A stretch of 64,000 nucleotides of DNA, from contig CM055318.2 of NCBI GenBank assembly GCA_029255685.2, positions 13,955,001 through 14,019,000 on the forward strand. The letters run 5' to 3'. Position 1 is the stretch's first letter. The number at the start of each line of letters is the position of its first letter. Source of the DNA: Silene conica. Taxonomy: Eukaryota; Streptophyta; Magnoliopsida; Caryophyllales; Caryophyllaceae. The notes beneath the pieces are model-generated. The model searched no databases. It was given only the letters and a program-made list of their open reading frames with translations, and was not told the DNA's origin. Positions 23,607-35,827 of the stretch are shown here, piece after piece. The translations under genes were made by a program, and so were the position numbers.

Positions 23607-26600
23607 TCAATCGAAAAGAGAAGGATGCGCGATACGCATCGATGCCTCAGTCTCCCACGTCTGCTCCTCGACATCACCGCAACGCCAAAGGATCTTCACT
23701 AGCGGCACCACCTTGCTCCTAAGCTTCCTATCCTGACGGTCTAGGATCTTCACAGGACGCTCCTCGAAAGCAAGACTCGGCTCCAAGTTCTCGATCTCTC
23801 TAGGCAAAACATGACTCGGGTCACTAACATACTTACGGAGCTGGGAACATGAAAAACGCTATGAACCTTGCCCAAACTAGGAGGCAAGTCCAATCGGTAA
23901 GCAGCAGCACCAATCCTCTTCACGATCTCAAAAGGTCCAATATACTTAGGGCTCAACTTGCCCTTCACTCCAAACCTCTTAACACCTTTCATCGTAGAAA
24001 CTCTCAAGAAGACTCGGTCTCCCACCTCAAACTCTAAGGGTCTACGGCGGACATCAGCATAGGATTTCTGCCGGTCCTGAGCGGCTTTCATCCTGTTCCT
24101 AATGAGCTGTACACGGTCAATGGTCTCAGCTAGCTGATCAGGTCCAAGGTCACGAACGACACTAGCCTGGTCCCAACAAATCGGACTACGACACTTCCTA
24201 CCATAAAGAGCCTCGTACGGAGCCATACCAATGGAAGCATGATAACTGTTGTTGTAAGAAAACTCTACCAGCGGCAAACACTGCTCCCAAGAACTCTGAA
24301 AATCAAGGGCACAAGCACGGAGCAAATCCTCTAATGTCTGTATAGTCCTCTCGGACTGACCATCGGTCGCGGCATGGAATGCGGTGCTCATCAACAAACG
24401 GCTACCCATAGCCTCCTGCAAAGCCTTCCAGAACCTGGAACAAAATCTCGGATCTCGATCTGAAACTATCTCCCTCGGGACACCATGATATCGGACTATC
24501 TCAGCAATATAAGCCCTGGCTAAACGGTCCATATCCCATGTCTCTCTGATCGGCACGAATCTGGCACACTTAGTTAGACGATCAACAATAACCCAAATCG
24601 CATCTTTGCCTCCAACTGTCTTAGGCAATGCTGTAACGAAGTCCATAGATATACACTCCCACTTCCACTGAGGAACGGGAAGCGGCTGTAGCAAACCACC
24701 AGGTCTCCTATGCTCTATCTTGACTTGTTGACAAGTCAAGCACCTACTAACGTAATCCAAGATCTCCTTCTTCATACCAGGCCACCAAAACATAAGCCTC
24801 AAATCCTTGTGCATCTTCTCTCCTCCTGGATGAACGGAGTACGGTGACAAATGAGCCTCATCAAGAACCTTCCTCCTCAAATTTGGCACATCAGGAACAT
24901 ACAACCTACCACGGAACCTAAGGAAACCATCAGCATCAATCACCAAGTCAGGTGCAACACCACTCGAAATCTTAGCCTCGAACTTCTTGAAATCGGCATC
25001 TGAAGGCAAACTCTGGCGAATCTCCCAATATAAAGACGGCTCGGCAGTCATAGCAGCTAACCAATCAAAACCACTACCCACCATCTCTAATCTCAGCTTC
25101 CGGAACTCGGAACACAACTCATCGGGCAATACTCTCATGGCACTCATCGAGTGAGAAGTCTTGCGGCTAAGCGCATCAGCAACTACATTGGCTTTTCCCT
25201 CATGATATAACAACTCAATGTCGTAATCCTTCACCAACTCTAGCCAACGCCTCTGTCTCATGTTAAGGTCTTTCTGAGTGAAAATGTACTTAAGACTCTT
25301 GTGATCTGTGAAAATACGGCAATGGGATCCAATCAGGTAATGTCGCCACATCTTCAAAGCATGAACAACTGCGGCCAACTCCAAATCATGTGTCGGATAG
25401 TTCACCTCATGAACTCTCAACTGTCTAGATGAATAGGCTATCACCTTACCACTCTGCATCAGTACGCATCCAAGTCCTAACATCGAAGCATCACAATACA
25501 CATCGAAGTCCACTTCGATCTCTGGCAAAGCTAACACGGGGGCGGAAGTCAACCTGGTCTTCAACTCCTGGAAAGAACTCTCACACTTGTCGGTCCACAC
25601 AAATTTGGCTTCTTTCTTCAGCAACTGAGTCATCGGGCGAGCTAATCTAGAGAAATCCTCCACAAATCTACGATAATAACAAGCCAAACCCAAAAAGCTA
25701 CGGATCTCTCCAACATCTTTGGGACTCTCCCAATCAACCACAGCCTCTATCTTCGCGGGATCTACCATCACACCCTCGCTGGATATCACATGTCCTAAAA
25801 AGGCAACCTTCGAGAGCCAAAATTCACACTTCGAAAACTTTGCGAACCATTTCTGTCTGCGCAGAATCCCTAGAATCAATCGAAGATGCTCAGCATGTTC
25901 CTCATCGGTCTTCGAATATATCAAGATGTCATCAATGAAAACCACAACACATGTGTCAAGATACTCACTGAAGGTACGGTTCATCTGATCCATAAAAATA
26001 GCCGGTGCATTAGTCAACCCAAATGGCATAACTACAAACTCAAAATGCCCATATCTGGTACGAAAAGCAGTCTTCGCAATATCAGCCTCTCTCACTGGAA
26101 TCTGATGATAACCCGATCGAAGATCAATCTTGGAAAACCTAGAAGCACCTCTCAACTGATCAAACAAGTCATCTATCCTAGGCAAAGGATATCTGTTCTT
26201 CACGGTCACTCGGTTCAACTCTCTATAGTCGATACACAATCTCATGGAACCATCTTTCTTCTTAACGAACAAAACGGGAGCACCCCACGGAGAAGCACTA
26301 GGTCTAATGAAACCTTTCTCGATCATCTCTTCCAATTGCTGCTTCAATTCTTTCAACTCTGGCGGAGCCATACGGTAAGGAGCTTTAGAAATCGGTCCGG
26401 TACCTGGAACAAGCTCAATGGTAAACTCCACATCTCTCTCTGGCGGTATCCCTGGCAAGTCATCTGGGAAAACATCTGGATACTCACGAACAATGGCTAC
26501 ATCCTCAAGCTTCGGTAGCGATGGTTTAGCAGCTGTAACAACACACAGGAAGGCTTGGCAACCCTTCATAAGAAGATGAGAAGCTTTCATCGAAGAGATA

Positions 26601-28042
26601 ACACGAACACCCCTTTGAGGGCGGGTTCCCCTATAGGAAACACGAACTCCTGAAGAACTCCTCAAGCAGATTTTCTGGTCGCGACACTCGAAGCGAGCAT
26701 GGTATCGCGATAACCAATCCATACCGAGGATAATGTCAAACTCCTCGAGAGGAAATCTCAGTAAGTCCGCTGGAAATGTGGCTTGACCAATAATAATAGG
26801 AACATCCCTATGGGACGAAGAGCAGGAAAACACGTCTCCAGAAGGTAAGGAAATAGAAGTCTCCTCAACCAATGAAGACTCAAGAGCTAGACGGTCGGCG
26901 AACTGAGTCGATATAAATGATAAAGAAGCTCCAGTATCAAACAAAATAAGGCATTCAGCGCCAAGAACAGAAAAGATACCAGCAACAATATCTGGATGAG
27001 CCTCTGCCTCAGCCCTAGTCATCACAAAAATCTTCCCTTTCGGCTTTCCTCCCTTAGTCGCTGCAGCAGCAGTGGCAGCCTTGCCAAGTGCGGTGTTCCT
27101 CTCAGGACACTCATAAGACTTGTGCCCAAATCCATTGCAAGTGTAGCACTTGAAAGCATTCTTGAAACAGTCAAAACCCGGATGAGAAGGTTTACCACAA
27201 CGGTGGCAAACACTAGGAGATGTGTCGGTGTGAACAAAGGTCTTAGCAACCGGAGCAGAGAACCTCTCAAAACGCTTCTTCTGGGAAGAAGGCGAAGAAG
27301 TAGAAGGAACAAATGGTCTCTTCCCCTGGTACACTGATCTCTGGTGAGGAGTCACACTAGAAGTAGCAGCACGGGTCTCAGCATCTATGGCACGAATAAA
27401 ACTCTCGGCCCAAATAGCATCATCATACACCTCTACAAAAGAAGTAGAGTCTCGACGAACCATGCTCTCGATGCGTGGCCCTAGCTTGCCACGGTAAAAG
27501 TAGACTCTCTCGGCCTCATCTCTGACAAACCTCGATGCAAAGTGAGCTAACTGGTTGAAACGGTCTGTGAACTCCTGAACTGACATCTTGCCTTGCTTTA
27601 AATCCATGAATTCTTTGAGTCGCTGTGATCTGAGCTCTTTAGGATAGAACCTCGTCTCGAGCTTATCCTTGAAAGCATCCCAATCGAACAGAGGATCCTG
27701 AGTGAAGGTAGGTCCTGTCAACGCCCACCACCTGTCGGCCTCAAGAGTAAGAAAGTGAGTGGCTAGCCGCACTCTATCCTCTCTACTCACCGAATACATA
27801 GCAAAGCTCCTCTCCATCTCTCTAAACCACTCGGTAAGAGCTACCGGGTCAACCTCGCCACCATAAGTCTTCGCGTGGCTACGGGACATCTGCGAAGCTA
27901 TCCATGAGAAACTACCAGGACGATTAGCCTCGTTGCCTGGCGGTGGAGGAGGTGGAACATTCCCGGCTTGCTGTCTCTGAGTCTCAAGCAAATGCTGAAT
28001 TGCTTGCAGCACAATGTTATCAGCAGCTCTGGGTCTCACCAT
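23607..28042 (-). pseudogene. gag-pol polyprotein of the Tekay-type retrotransposon (copy 2), frameshifted near its C-terminus
   Basis: Same domain order and almost the same sequence as copy 1. One A is missing from the AAA run near 23846, so the frame shifts after the integrase C-terminal domain (VHSVFHV). The protein then ends out of frame at residue 1430. The chromodomain-like tail survives in another frame (23607-23807) but is uncoupled. Protease, RT, RNase H and integrase catalytic motifs are intact. The loss would be expected to affect chromatin targeting rather than catalysis, by analogy with chromoviruses. Only a few residues differ from copy 1, e.g. Arg to Met after SHLL. Confidence 0.9.
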
Positions 28043-28194
28043 CCTTCAAAAGAGAAAACAAGGATTAGCTTAGCAATTAGCAATCACAAATAGACTACAA
28101 AATAAGTCCTTAGATCTACCCATCTCTCATTCATTATTTGTTTATTTGGTCAAGTTAAGGTTGGGGGTCACATGAGTGCCTCGGGAGCAATAAT

Positions 28195-28206
28195 GCTCTG
28201 ATACCA
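28195..28206 (-). promoter_or_regulatory. Primer binding site of copy 2
   Basis: Minus strand TGGTATCAGAGC beside LTR 3, identical to the site of copy 1. Confidence 0.9.
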
Positions 28207-28922
28207 ACTGTAAAACCCCTCGCGAAAGCGGAAATATAAACACATAAAAGTACCAAAATTGCAGCGGAATTAAAACTTTTTAAAGATAAAACATGCGAGA
28301 AGTCTTAGGCTGAAACGTAAACTGAAACTGAAACCAAATAGATAAGTAACAGTTCTAAGTACTGAAATGAAATATATACACAGTCTGGGATGGAACATCC
28401 CTACAGGCACCAAAACGAATGTAACAAACTACGAGTCCAGCTAAACGGCATAAGGTAAGTCATGATGAACGGATCATCGCTCGCTAGCTCTCGTGAACCC
28501 CGATCTCCAATCCTGCATGTACCTACATACATGAAAACATGTACGCCACAATCAGTGGGGAGTGACTAGAGTTCTCCTAGCCACCTTTTGTGACAACACG
28601 TAACACATAAAACAATACAGAACACTCCAACATATATCAACATGTGAAGCATAAACATTTCATCAACTGATCTCTTGCTATCATGCGATTACTGTGCACG
28701 GCTCTCAACCAACTTCATAAACAAATAGGAAGGAGAGCCGGTTTTCCCTACTGGTTACCCAGTCGGGGGGTCTTTCAATCCAACTATTTATGAAACCGAA
28801 CAAGAGTCACCCAATGCCTTGGATGATCAAACCATAACTCAACAGGTATACATTTACTCATCATAAACAATATCTATATCTGACACGTACCCACTCAAGG
28901 CAAGCAGATAAATTCAGCAAGT

Positions 28923-29484
28923 AAAAGGTTCAGCGGTCAACTTAAGACATAACCTAATACCAAAACGTTCAGCAAGTGAAAAGGTTCAGCGGTCAACTTA
29001 AGACATAACCTAAACACCAAACATCAGCAAGCAAGGACTCAGAGGCCAACTTAAGGCATGGACCTGCCAATCAGCAAGACACTAGACTCAGCGGCCAACT
29101 TAAGGCATAGACTAGCATCCAAAAGTAAAGGACTCGGAGGCCAGCTTAAGGCATGTCCCTTCACCACATCACAAGGTACTAAACTCAGAGGCCAGCTTAA
29201 GGCATGTTCTAGCACCAAACATCTGCACCCCGGGCAAGGTGTCAGTTCCTTAGCTACCCCGTTGTGCAGCTGCTCTACTCGTCAGACTCAGAGGCCAACT
29301 TAAGGCATGTTCTGACGCGATCACTATCACACATGTCTGAACTCAGAGGCCAGCTTAAGGTATGTTCCAGACACGACAAACATACACATATAGGGCTCAG
29401 AGGCCAACTTAAGGCATATCCCCATATATGACAAACAACTCACGTATTAAGTTCAGAGGCCAGCTTAAGGCATAACTTAATACG
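28923..29484. repeat. Hairpin array with constant core, LTR 3 copy (10 units)
   Basis: The same ten units as LTR 2, including the GTC/GAC core pair in units 1 and 2 and the GCC/GGT pair in unit 8. Confidence 0.9.
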
Positions 29485-29776
29485 CATCAATACAATATCA
29501 ACCAAAGTCTATGAACTAAACACTAGTTCTACTTTTCTTATCCTCTAATCAACACTTAACTGGCCCCGAGAACTAAGTTGAGGGAGAGCCGGTTTCCCTT
29601 TCGGTTACCCGACCGGGGGGTCTCTATCCTTACTCCATTCCCGAACCCAATATGATGTTGCCCGTACACCGGGGACCTCACATACATGTCACAGGTATTC
29701 AAAACGAGTTTCAATCAAAACCGATCAACTGTTTAAAAGTTACGACCGAAAACAATAAAAATCCATCAGGGGTCCC

Positions 29777-30150
29777 CAGCCGGTCGGCAGGCAGCCGGTC
29801 GGCCGGCTGGTGACCTCTCAGCCTTCTTCTTCTTTTAAAACCGAGAACACACAAGAAAGGGTTCCCAGCCGGTCGGCCGGCTGGGAAGACCTTCCCAAGC
29901 TTTTGCAAGTTTCGTAACCAAACCCCAAATGCACTCCCAGCCGGCTGGCAGGCGGCCGGTCTACCGGCTGGGCTCCCTCCCTATTCTAGGTGCTTCGCAA
30001 AACACAATAAACAATAAAAAATGACCACCAGCCGGTCGGCAGGCAGCCGGTCGGCCGGCTGGCAGTCCCAAGGCCTAATTCTCAAAATCCCGAAAAATAC
30101 CCAATATGCTCTCCCAGCCGGTCGACCGGCGGCCGGTCGGTCGACCGGCT
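29777..30150. repeat. GC-rich palindrome cluster, LTR 3 copy
   Basis: Five sites with 1, 0 and 1 internal 15-bp units at sites 1, 2 and 4, and the expanded site 5 as in LTR 1. Each of the three LTRs therefore has a different copy-number combination. Confidence 0.9.
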
Positions 30151-31183
30151 CAGAGAGCCTGTAACGCATTTTCGCAAAAACGCAACATGTGAAAACTTCG
30201 ATAATCGACACAACAATTCAAGCAAGACTACCATTAATGGTTTCCCGACATTATCAAACACCAAATACCACTAATCTACCAGCACGTAAATCCCATAACA
30301 ATCCTTGAGCAATTATACCAAGTATCCGTCTTAACTTTATGAAAAACTGAAAATCACATATGAACATGTTTCAACATCAAAGGGCATGAATTTCTCACAT
30401 AGGAACAATCCTAAACATGTTACTAAGTCCGTAAATCATTAAACTTAAACCAAATTCAGAAATCATAACAAGATCAACAACAAAAGTGCTAATATTCACA
30501 AATAGGCCGAGTTTCTCATTATCGTCACCTTTCGAGCTAATCCGGCTAAAGATCGTCTTCAACAACGTAGCTATCGGTCTCTGGATCCTCCAAGCCAACA
30601 CCTACAAGCATAGAAACGGATTTTAAGCCCTTAAAACGGAATTAGGAGAAAACAGCCCGTTTTTCAAAGTCGACAAAATGAAAAACGAAAGTGATGGATG
30701 ACTAGGAAATCGAACGAGGATTCCGAAAACGTACTTACTTTTGCGATTTGAAGAACGGATGATGGAGAATTTCACAAAAGAAGGAGAGGTTTATGGAGGT
30801 TTAAGGAGAAATGGTGTTTGCTGTGAAAATGAAATGTTGAAGATGAAGGATGATTATGTCGACATCTTATTTAAGTAGGGTACACAAGTGGTGTCCTTTC
30901 CGTATTAAAAGAACGGGTCGGATTATAAGAACGGTTATTTAAGTCGGGATCTTTAAACAATGCCAAGTTTGTATTCGTCTTAAGGACTGGAGGTTCTTAA
31001 GACGGATCTTACTTATTAAATTAAAGTCTTTCGAAATAAATTACTAAATTATTATTTTATTACTTAAAATAATTTAAAAACGCTTAAATTAGATTTTACG
31101 AAAATACGGGATGTTACAATCACCCCAACTTCAAAAAGTTTCGTCCTCGAAACTCGAACGGATATAAATCTATATACTATACC

Positions 31184-32208
31184 TCAATCGAAAAGAGAAG
31201 GATGCGCGATACGCATCGATGCCTCAGTCTCCCACGTCTGCTCCTCGACATCACCGCAACGCCAAAGGATCTTCACTAGCGGCACCACCTTGCTCCTAAG
31301 CTTCCTATCCTGACGGTCTAGGATCTTCACAGGACGCTCCTCGAAAGCAAGACTCGGCTCCAAGTTCTCGATCTCTCTAGGCAAAACATGACTCGGGTCA
31401 CTAACATACTTACGGAGCTGGGAAACATGAAAAACGCTATGAACCTTGCCCAAACTAGGAGGCAAGTCCAATCGGTAAGCAGCAGCACCAATCCTCTTCA
31501 CGATCTCAAAAGGTCCAATATACTTAGGGCTCAACTTGCCCTTCACTCCAAACCTCTTAACACCTTTCATCGTAGAAACTCTCAAGAAGACTCGGTCTCC
31601 CACCTTAAACTCTAAGGGTCTACGGCGGACATCAGCATAGGATTTCTGCCGGTCCTGAGCGGCTTTCATCCTGTTCCTAATGAGCTGTACACGGTCAATG
31701 GTCTCAGCTAGCTGATCAGGTCCAAGGTCACGAACGACACTAGCCTGGTCCCAACAAATCGGACTACGACACTTCCTACCATAAAGAGCCTCGTACGGAG
31801 CCATACCAATGGAAGCATGATAACTGTTGTTGTAAGAAAACTCTACCAGCGGCAAACACTGCTCCCAAGAACTCTGAAAATCAAGGGCACAAGCACGGAG
31901 CAAATCCTCTAATGTCTGTATAGTCCTCTCGGACTGACCATCGGTCGCGGCATGGAATGCGGTGCTCATCAACAAACGGCTACCCATAGCCTCCTGCAAA
32001 GCCTTCCAGAACCTGGAACAAAATCTCGGATCTCGATCTGAAACTATCTCCCTCGGGACACCATGATATCGGACTATCTCAGCAATATAAGCCCTGGCTA
32101 AACGGTCCATATCCCATGTCTCTCTGATCGGCACGAATCTGGCACACTTAGTTAGACGATCAACAATAACCCAAATCGCATCTTTGCCTCCAACTGTCTT
32201 AGGCAATG
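31184..32208 (-). pseudogene. Truncated pol (integrase C-terminal part and chromodomain-like tail) of Tekay copy 3
   Basis: About 340 codons from the middle of the integrase core (after MDFVTAL in the intact copy) to the normal stop. Downstream integrase motifs VSDRDPRF and [10 protein letters not shown], the [16 protein letters not shown] region and the chromodomain-like tail are intact. The upstream part of the polyprotein, its gag and the 5' LTR are missing. Sequence identity to the other copies stops abruptly at GGCAATGC, next to AT-rich DNA. One residue differs (Glu to Lys before VGDRVF). Confidence 0.9.
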
Positions 32209-32397
32209 CCTAATTCAAATAAAAAAAATTGCAAATAAACTATTATTTAAAAAAATTGCAAATAGCTATAAATTTAGTATTTTGTAAAAGTTGGAGACTA
32301 CCACGTCGCTCGAGAAAAACTTCCTTTAATTATATAATATATTGATTAGTTTAGGACATGTGTAAAAACGCACGGACATGCATAAATAATATATATA
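32209..32397. other. AT-rich junction DNA
   Basis: Begins TAATTCAAATAAAAAAAATT, closely resembling 12768-12790 in the tandem repeat left of the array. No coding content. It ends in a short (TA) run before the next element. Confidence 0.5.
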
Positions 32398-33456
32398 GGC
32401 AAATTTGAGAGTTATTTTCCGAAATAGGCGATTTTCAACAATTAATTAACGAAATATGTTACTTTTCAAATTTATTACCGAAAATGGGTCCACGCCATCA
32501 CCGAAACTAGGATTGTATTCAAGTCGCTTACCCAGAGACGACCAAATGCAGAGTGTATAGTTGTGAAAATCCGAAGCTGAAATTCAGTGCAGGGTAAAGT
32601 TGCTTTGGGGGAGATCGACTTGACCTAAAATCAGTCCATGATCAAGTCGTTGGGGAGGGGGGCGTTTTGGCCTGCAGTAGGCTCTCAATTTTGGAAACTT
32701 GGTATAATTTTGTATTTCATGCCAAACCTCTGTCCCGCAAAGCGACTTTCCTTTTATTTGCCTTTTTTTTATTTTTTCTCATTTAATTGGGGATTGTGTT
32801 GTTAAAGGTCAAACCGCTCTTTGGCTGGGCGGCTTTCCTCTTATTTTTTTTTTTTCGTTCAATTTGGATTTGTGTTGTTAAAGGTCAAGTCGCTAGCTAT
32901 GGGGGTAGGCGACTTGACTCTGACCACAGTTTCGGGAAATCTAGTTCTACGTGAACCCATTTTCGGTAATAAATTTGAAAAGTAACCTATTTCGTTAATT
33001 AATTGTTGAAAATCACCTATTTCGAAAAATAACTCATACAAAAGGGTAAATTGATTATAACACCCTAGGTAGCACGGACACTTCTCTTAATTAGACGTCC
33101 TGTGTCCGACACTCGGACACCCGACACTCGGACACCCGACACTCGTTGGACACATGGGTAAACATATCATAGTTTAGACGAGTAATAAAATTTTCAAAAA
33201 GATCGATTAGAAGATGATTTTGGGTGGTAAAATGAGAATTAGTTATAGTAAAGGTCAAATTTTACCTTTACTTGTTTAGATTTAGTTTCAAATACATGGT
33301 AAAAATAAAATTATACGTTGCTTATAATCATAAAATAAATATTTTATTATATTTACATGCCGTGTCCCGTGTCCTAAATTTCATGGGATGCCGTGTCCCG
33401 TGTCTGTGTCGTGTCCGTGTCCGTGTCCGTTTTGGTGCTACCTAGATAACACCCTT
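32398..33456. mobile_element. (TA)n-flanked TIR element X1, split by a hAT-type insertion
   Basis: Inverted arms of more than 100 bp: 32410-32520 and the complement of 33045-32930 share ATTTTCAACAATTAATTAAC and TTTCAAATTTATTACCGAAA. The interior has a direct duplication of about 105 bp around TTGTGTTGTTAAAGGTCAA (32797 and 32873). Short TA runs flank both outer ends. No protein domain is seen. A 381-bp element is inserted near the right end. Confidence 0.65.
33065..33445. mobile_element. Small non-autonomous hAT-type element
   Basis: Perfect 11-bp terminal inverted repeats CTAGGTAGCAC / GTGCTACCTAG, bounded by a perfect 8-bp duplication ATAACACC (33057-33064 and 33446-33453), as expected for hAT. 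Inside each end are short tandem motifs (CGGACACCCGACACT left, CGTGTCCGTGTCCG right) that are themselves inverted. No transposase is encoded. Confidence 0.85.
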
Positions 33457-33460
33457 ATAT

Positions 33461-34033
33461 ATGTCACATTTTGAAACTTTCCCTTATATAAACTTTTTTA
33501 AATCTTACTCGCATAAAATGCTACTGTAACAAAAAATTGCTCTTATTTGTAGAATCCGGCAAAAAAAAGAGAATATGACATATTTGCCCCTAACTTAATT
33601 ATGTTCCATAACTTATGTAGAAGTTTATTACACAGGTCAAATTAGAAGCTTATTAAACACACTTCCTCTCCCTCTCTTTGTTCTCTTTATTCGGAAACAT
33701 TATTGTAAACCACCATAAACACCTTGCTATCTGGAGAAATATAGAAGGGATACAAATATGAATGAGGCAAATTTTTAAAAAAAATGAATTTGAGAGAGGA
33801 GAGTAAATAAATTTAACCGATTTTGGGAGGGAGAAGGTAATTTAAAATGAGATGTAATAAGAGTAAGGGCAATATTATCATAATAAACAAAATTAAGTAA
33901 CAAATTTCAAATTTGACCGAAATCTTTTTTTTTTTTGCTGGAATCTACAAATGGGGCAATTTTTTTTTATCAGAGTAGCATTTTAAAAGAGTTAGATTTA
34001 AAAAAGTTTATATAAGGGGGTAAATTTCAAAAA
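33461..34033. mobile_element. (TA)n-flanked TIR element R1
   Basis: Inverted repeats of about 120 bp: 33461-33585 and the complement of 34033-33910 share CCCTTATATAAACTTTTTTA and AAAATGCTACT. TA runs lie on both sides. No coding potential was found. Confidence 0.7.
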
Positions 34034-34035
34034 GT

Positions 34036-34114
<79 letters not shown>
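34034..34114. repeat. (TA)n microsatellite
   Basis: About 40 TA units between TIR element R1 and element M1. Confidence 0.95.
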
Positions 34115-34116
<2 letters not shown>

Positions 34117-34669
34117 GTCGGGATTCGGTGAGAACCACCCTTATAATGAGAACCATGAGAACCCTTACTAAATCTCCACTATATTTCGCTTCGAAAGTTT
34201 CGATGGATCATTTACCATTAGTTTAACTTATTCAATACACACTTTAGTATCAATAAACAAAAAAAATTTAATTTAATTAACAAAATATATACTTAGTATA
34301 CGAAAATACAATTAGGCATACTAAAACGGCTATAAATGCACGAAAACAACTACTACGTGCATGAAATTTTTTACATGCATGAAAATGATTACAAGGTGCA
34401 TGAAATAAGAGGTCGTACGTGCATTAAAACGAGTTCTAGGTGCATGAAAAATGATAGATGCGTAAAAATCGGTAGTAGGTGCATGAAAATTAATAAAACG
34501 TATCTCACCTTGATTTCCGTCACTAGTATATATTTTCTAGACCAAGAAATATGTTCTCTAGCCTTAAAATTCCATGCCGAATCCAAATATGTCATTAATT
34601 TTTTTTAAAAAGTCCGTAAGGTAGAGTTCTCATGGTTCTCATTATATTGGTGGTTCTCATAGGATCCCA

Positions 34670-34674
<5 letters not shown>
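34115..34674. mobile_element. (TA)n-flanked TIR element M1
   Basis: The left end GGTGAGAACCACC and right end GGTGGTTCTCATAGGATCCC are inverted; an inner ATGAGAACCATGAGAAC has its inverse near 34630. The interior holds about eight YGCATGAAA-type motifs at roughly 20-bp spacing (34336-34490). Non-coding. Close relatives are M2 and M5. Confidence 0.75.

Positions 34675-34707
<33 letters not shown>
34675..34707. repeat. (TA)n microsatellite
   Basis: TA tract linking M1 and M2. Confidence 0.95.
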
Positions 34708-34711
<4 letters not shown>

Positions 34712-35263
34712 CGAGATCCGGTGAGAACCACCCTTATAATGAGAACCATGAGAACCCTCACTAAATCTCCACCATATCTCGCTTCGAATGTTTTGTTGGA
34801 TCATTTACCATTAGTTTAACTTATTCAAATACACACTTTAGTATCAATAAACAAAAAATTTTGATTTAATTAACAAAATATATACTTATTGTACGAAAAT
34901 ACAATTAGGCATACTAAAACGGCTATAAATGCACGAAAACAATCACTACGTGCATGAAATTTTTTACATGCATGAAAATGATTACTAGGTGCATGAAATA
35001 AGAGGTCGTACGTGCATTAAAACGAGTTCTAGGTGCATGAAAAATGATAGATGCGTAAAAATTGGTAGTAGGTGCATGAAAATTAATAAAACGTATCTCA
35101 CCTCGATTTCCGTCACTAGTATATATTTTCTAGACCAAGAAATATGTTCCCTAACCATAAAATTCCATGCCGAATCCAAATATGTCATTAAGTTTTTTTA
35201 AAAAAGCCCGTAAGGTAGAGTTCTCACGGTTCTCATTATATTGGTGGTTCTCATAGGATCCCA

Positions 35264-35269
<6 letters not shown>
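34708..35269. mobile_element. (TA)n-flanked TIR element M2
   Basis: Nearly a copy of M1 in the same orientation, with ends GAGATCCGGTGAGAACC and GGTTCTCATAGGATCCC. It includes the YGCATGAAA motif series. Confidence 0.75.

Positions 35270-35353
<84 letters not shown>
35270..35353. repeat. (TA)n microsatellite
   Basis: About 42 TA units between M2 and M3. Confidence 0.95.
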
Positions 35354-35356
<3 letters not shown>

Positions 35357-35709
35357 CTTGGGATCCGGTGAGAACCACCTTACAATGAGAACCTTGTGAG
35401 AACTCTACCTTACGGACTTTTTTAAAAAAAATTAATAACATAATTGGATTCGGCATGACATTTTATAGCTAGAGAACATATTTTTTGGTCTAGAAAATAA
35501 ATACTAGTGACGGAAATCAAGGTGAGATACGTTTTATTTATTTGCATGCACCTACTATCTATTTTTTCGTATCTATCATTTTTCCGCCACTAGTATTTAT
35601 TTTCTAGACCAAGAAATATGTTCTCTGGCCATAAAATTCCATGCCGAATCCAATTATGTCATTAATTTTTTAAAAAAAACTCCGTAAGGAAGAGTTCTCA
35701 CCGGTTTTC

Positions 35710-35712
<3 letters not shown>
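35354..35712. mobile_element. (TA)n-flanked foldback element M3
   Basis: Both halves are inverted copies of the right ~165 bp of M1/M2 (CTAGAACCA-type core, ATTCGGCATG, TTACGGACTTTTTT), so the whole element can fold on itself. Ends GGGATCCGGTGAGAACC and AGAGTTCTCACCGG. Non-coding. Confidence 0.7.
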
Positions 35713-35753
<41 letters not shown>

Positions 35754-35791
35754 TATATACATATATACATATATATATACATATATATGTA

Positions 35792-35827
<36 letters not shown>
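35713..35827. repeat. (TA)n tract with ATACATATATAT interruptions
   Basis: TA-rich simple sequence between M3 and M4, with several CATATA interruptions. Confidence 0.9.

Larger units (their letters stand above)
28209..31118 (-). repeat. LTR 3
   Basis: 2910 bp. It acts as the 5' LTR of copy 2 and the 3' LTR of the truncated third copy. Full-length, with ten hairpin units, and nearly identical to LTR 2 except in the GC-rich palindromes. Confidence 0.9.
13678..32208 (-). mobile_element. Tandem Tekay/Del-type Ty3-gypsy (chromovirus) array: LTR-int-LTR-int-LTR-partial int
   Basis: Three long LTRs (13678-15983, 20652-23541, 28209-31118) alternate with gag-pol regions on the minus strand; the third internal region is cut inside integrase at about 32208. 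LTR ends are TGTAACATCCCG and GGGGTTTTACA in element orientation. A PBS matching initiator tRNA-Met (TGGTATCAGAGC) follows the 5' LTR. Domain order is gag, protease, RT, RNase H, integrase and a chromodomain-like tail. That order and the long LTRs point to the Tekay/Del lineage. Copies are almost identical, so the arrangement is recent: tandem growth by unequal LTR recombination or, alternatively, an assembly artefact. Sharing of single LTRs between neighbouring internal regions favours recombination. Confidence 0.9.
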
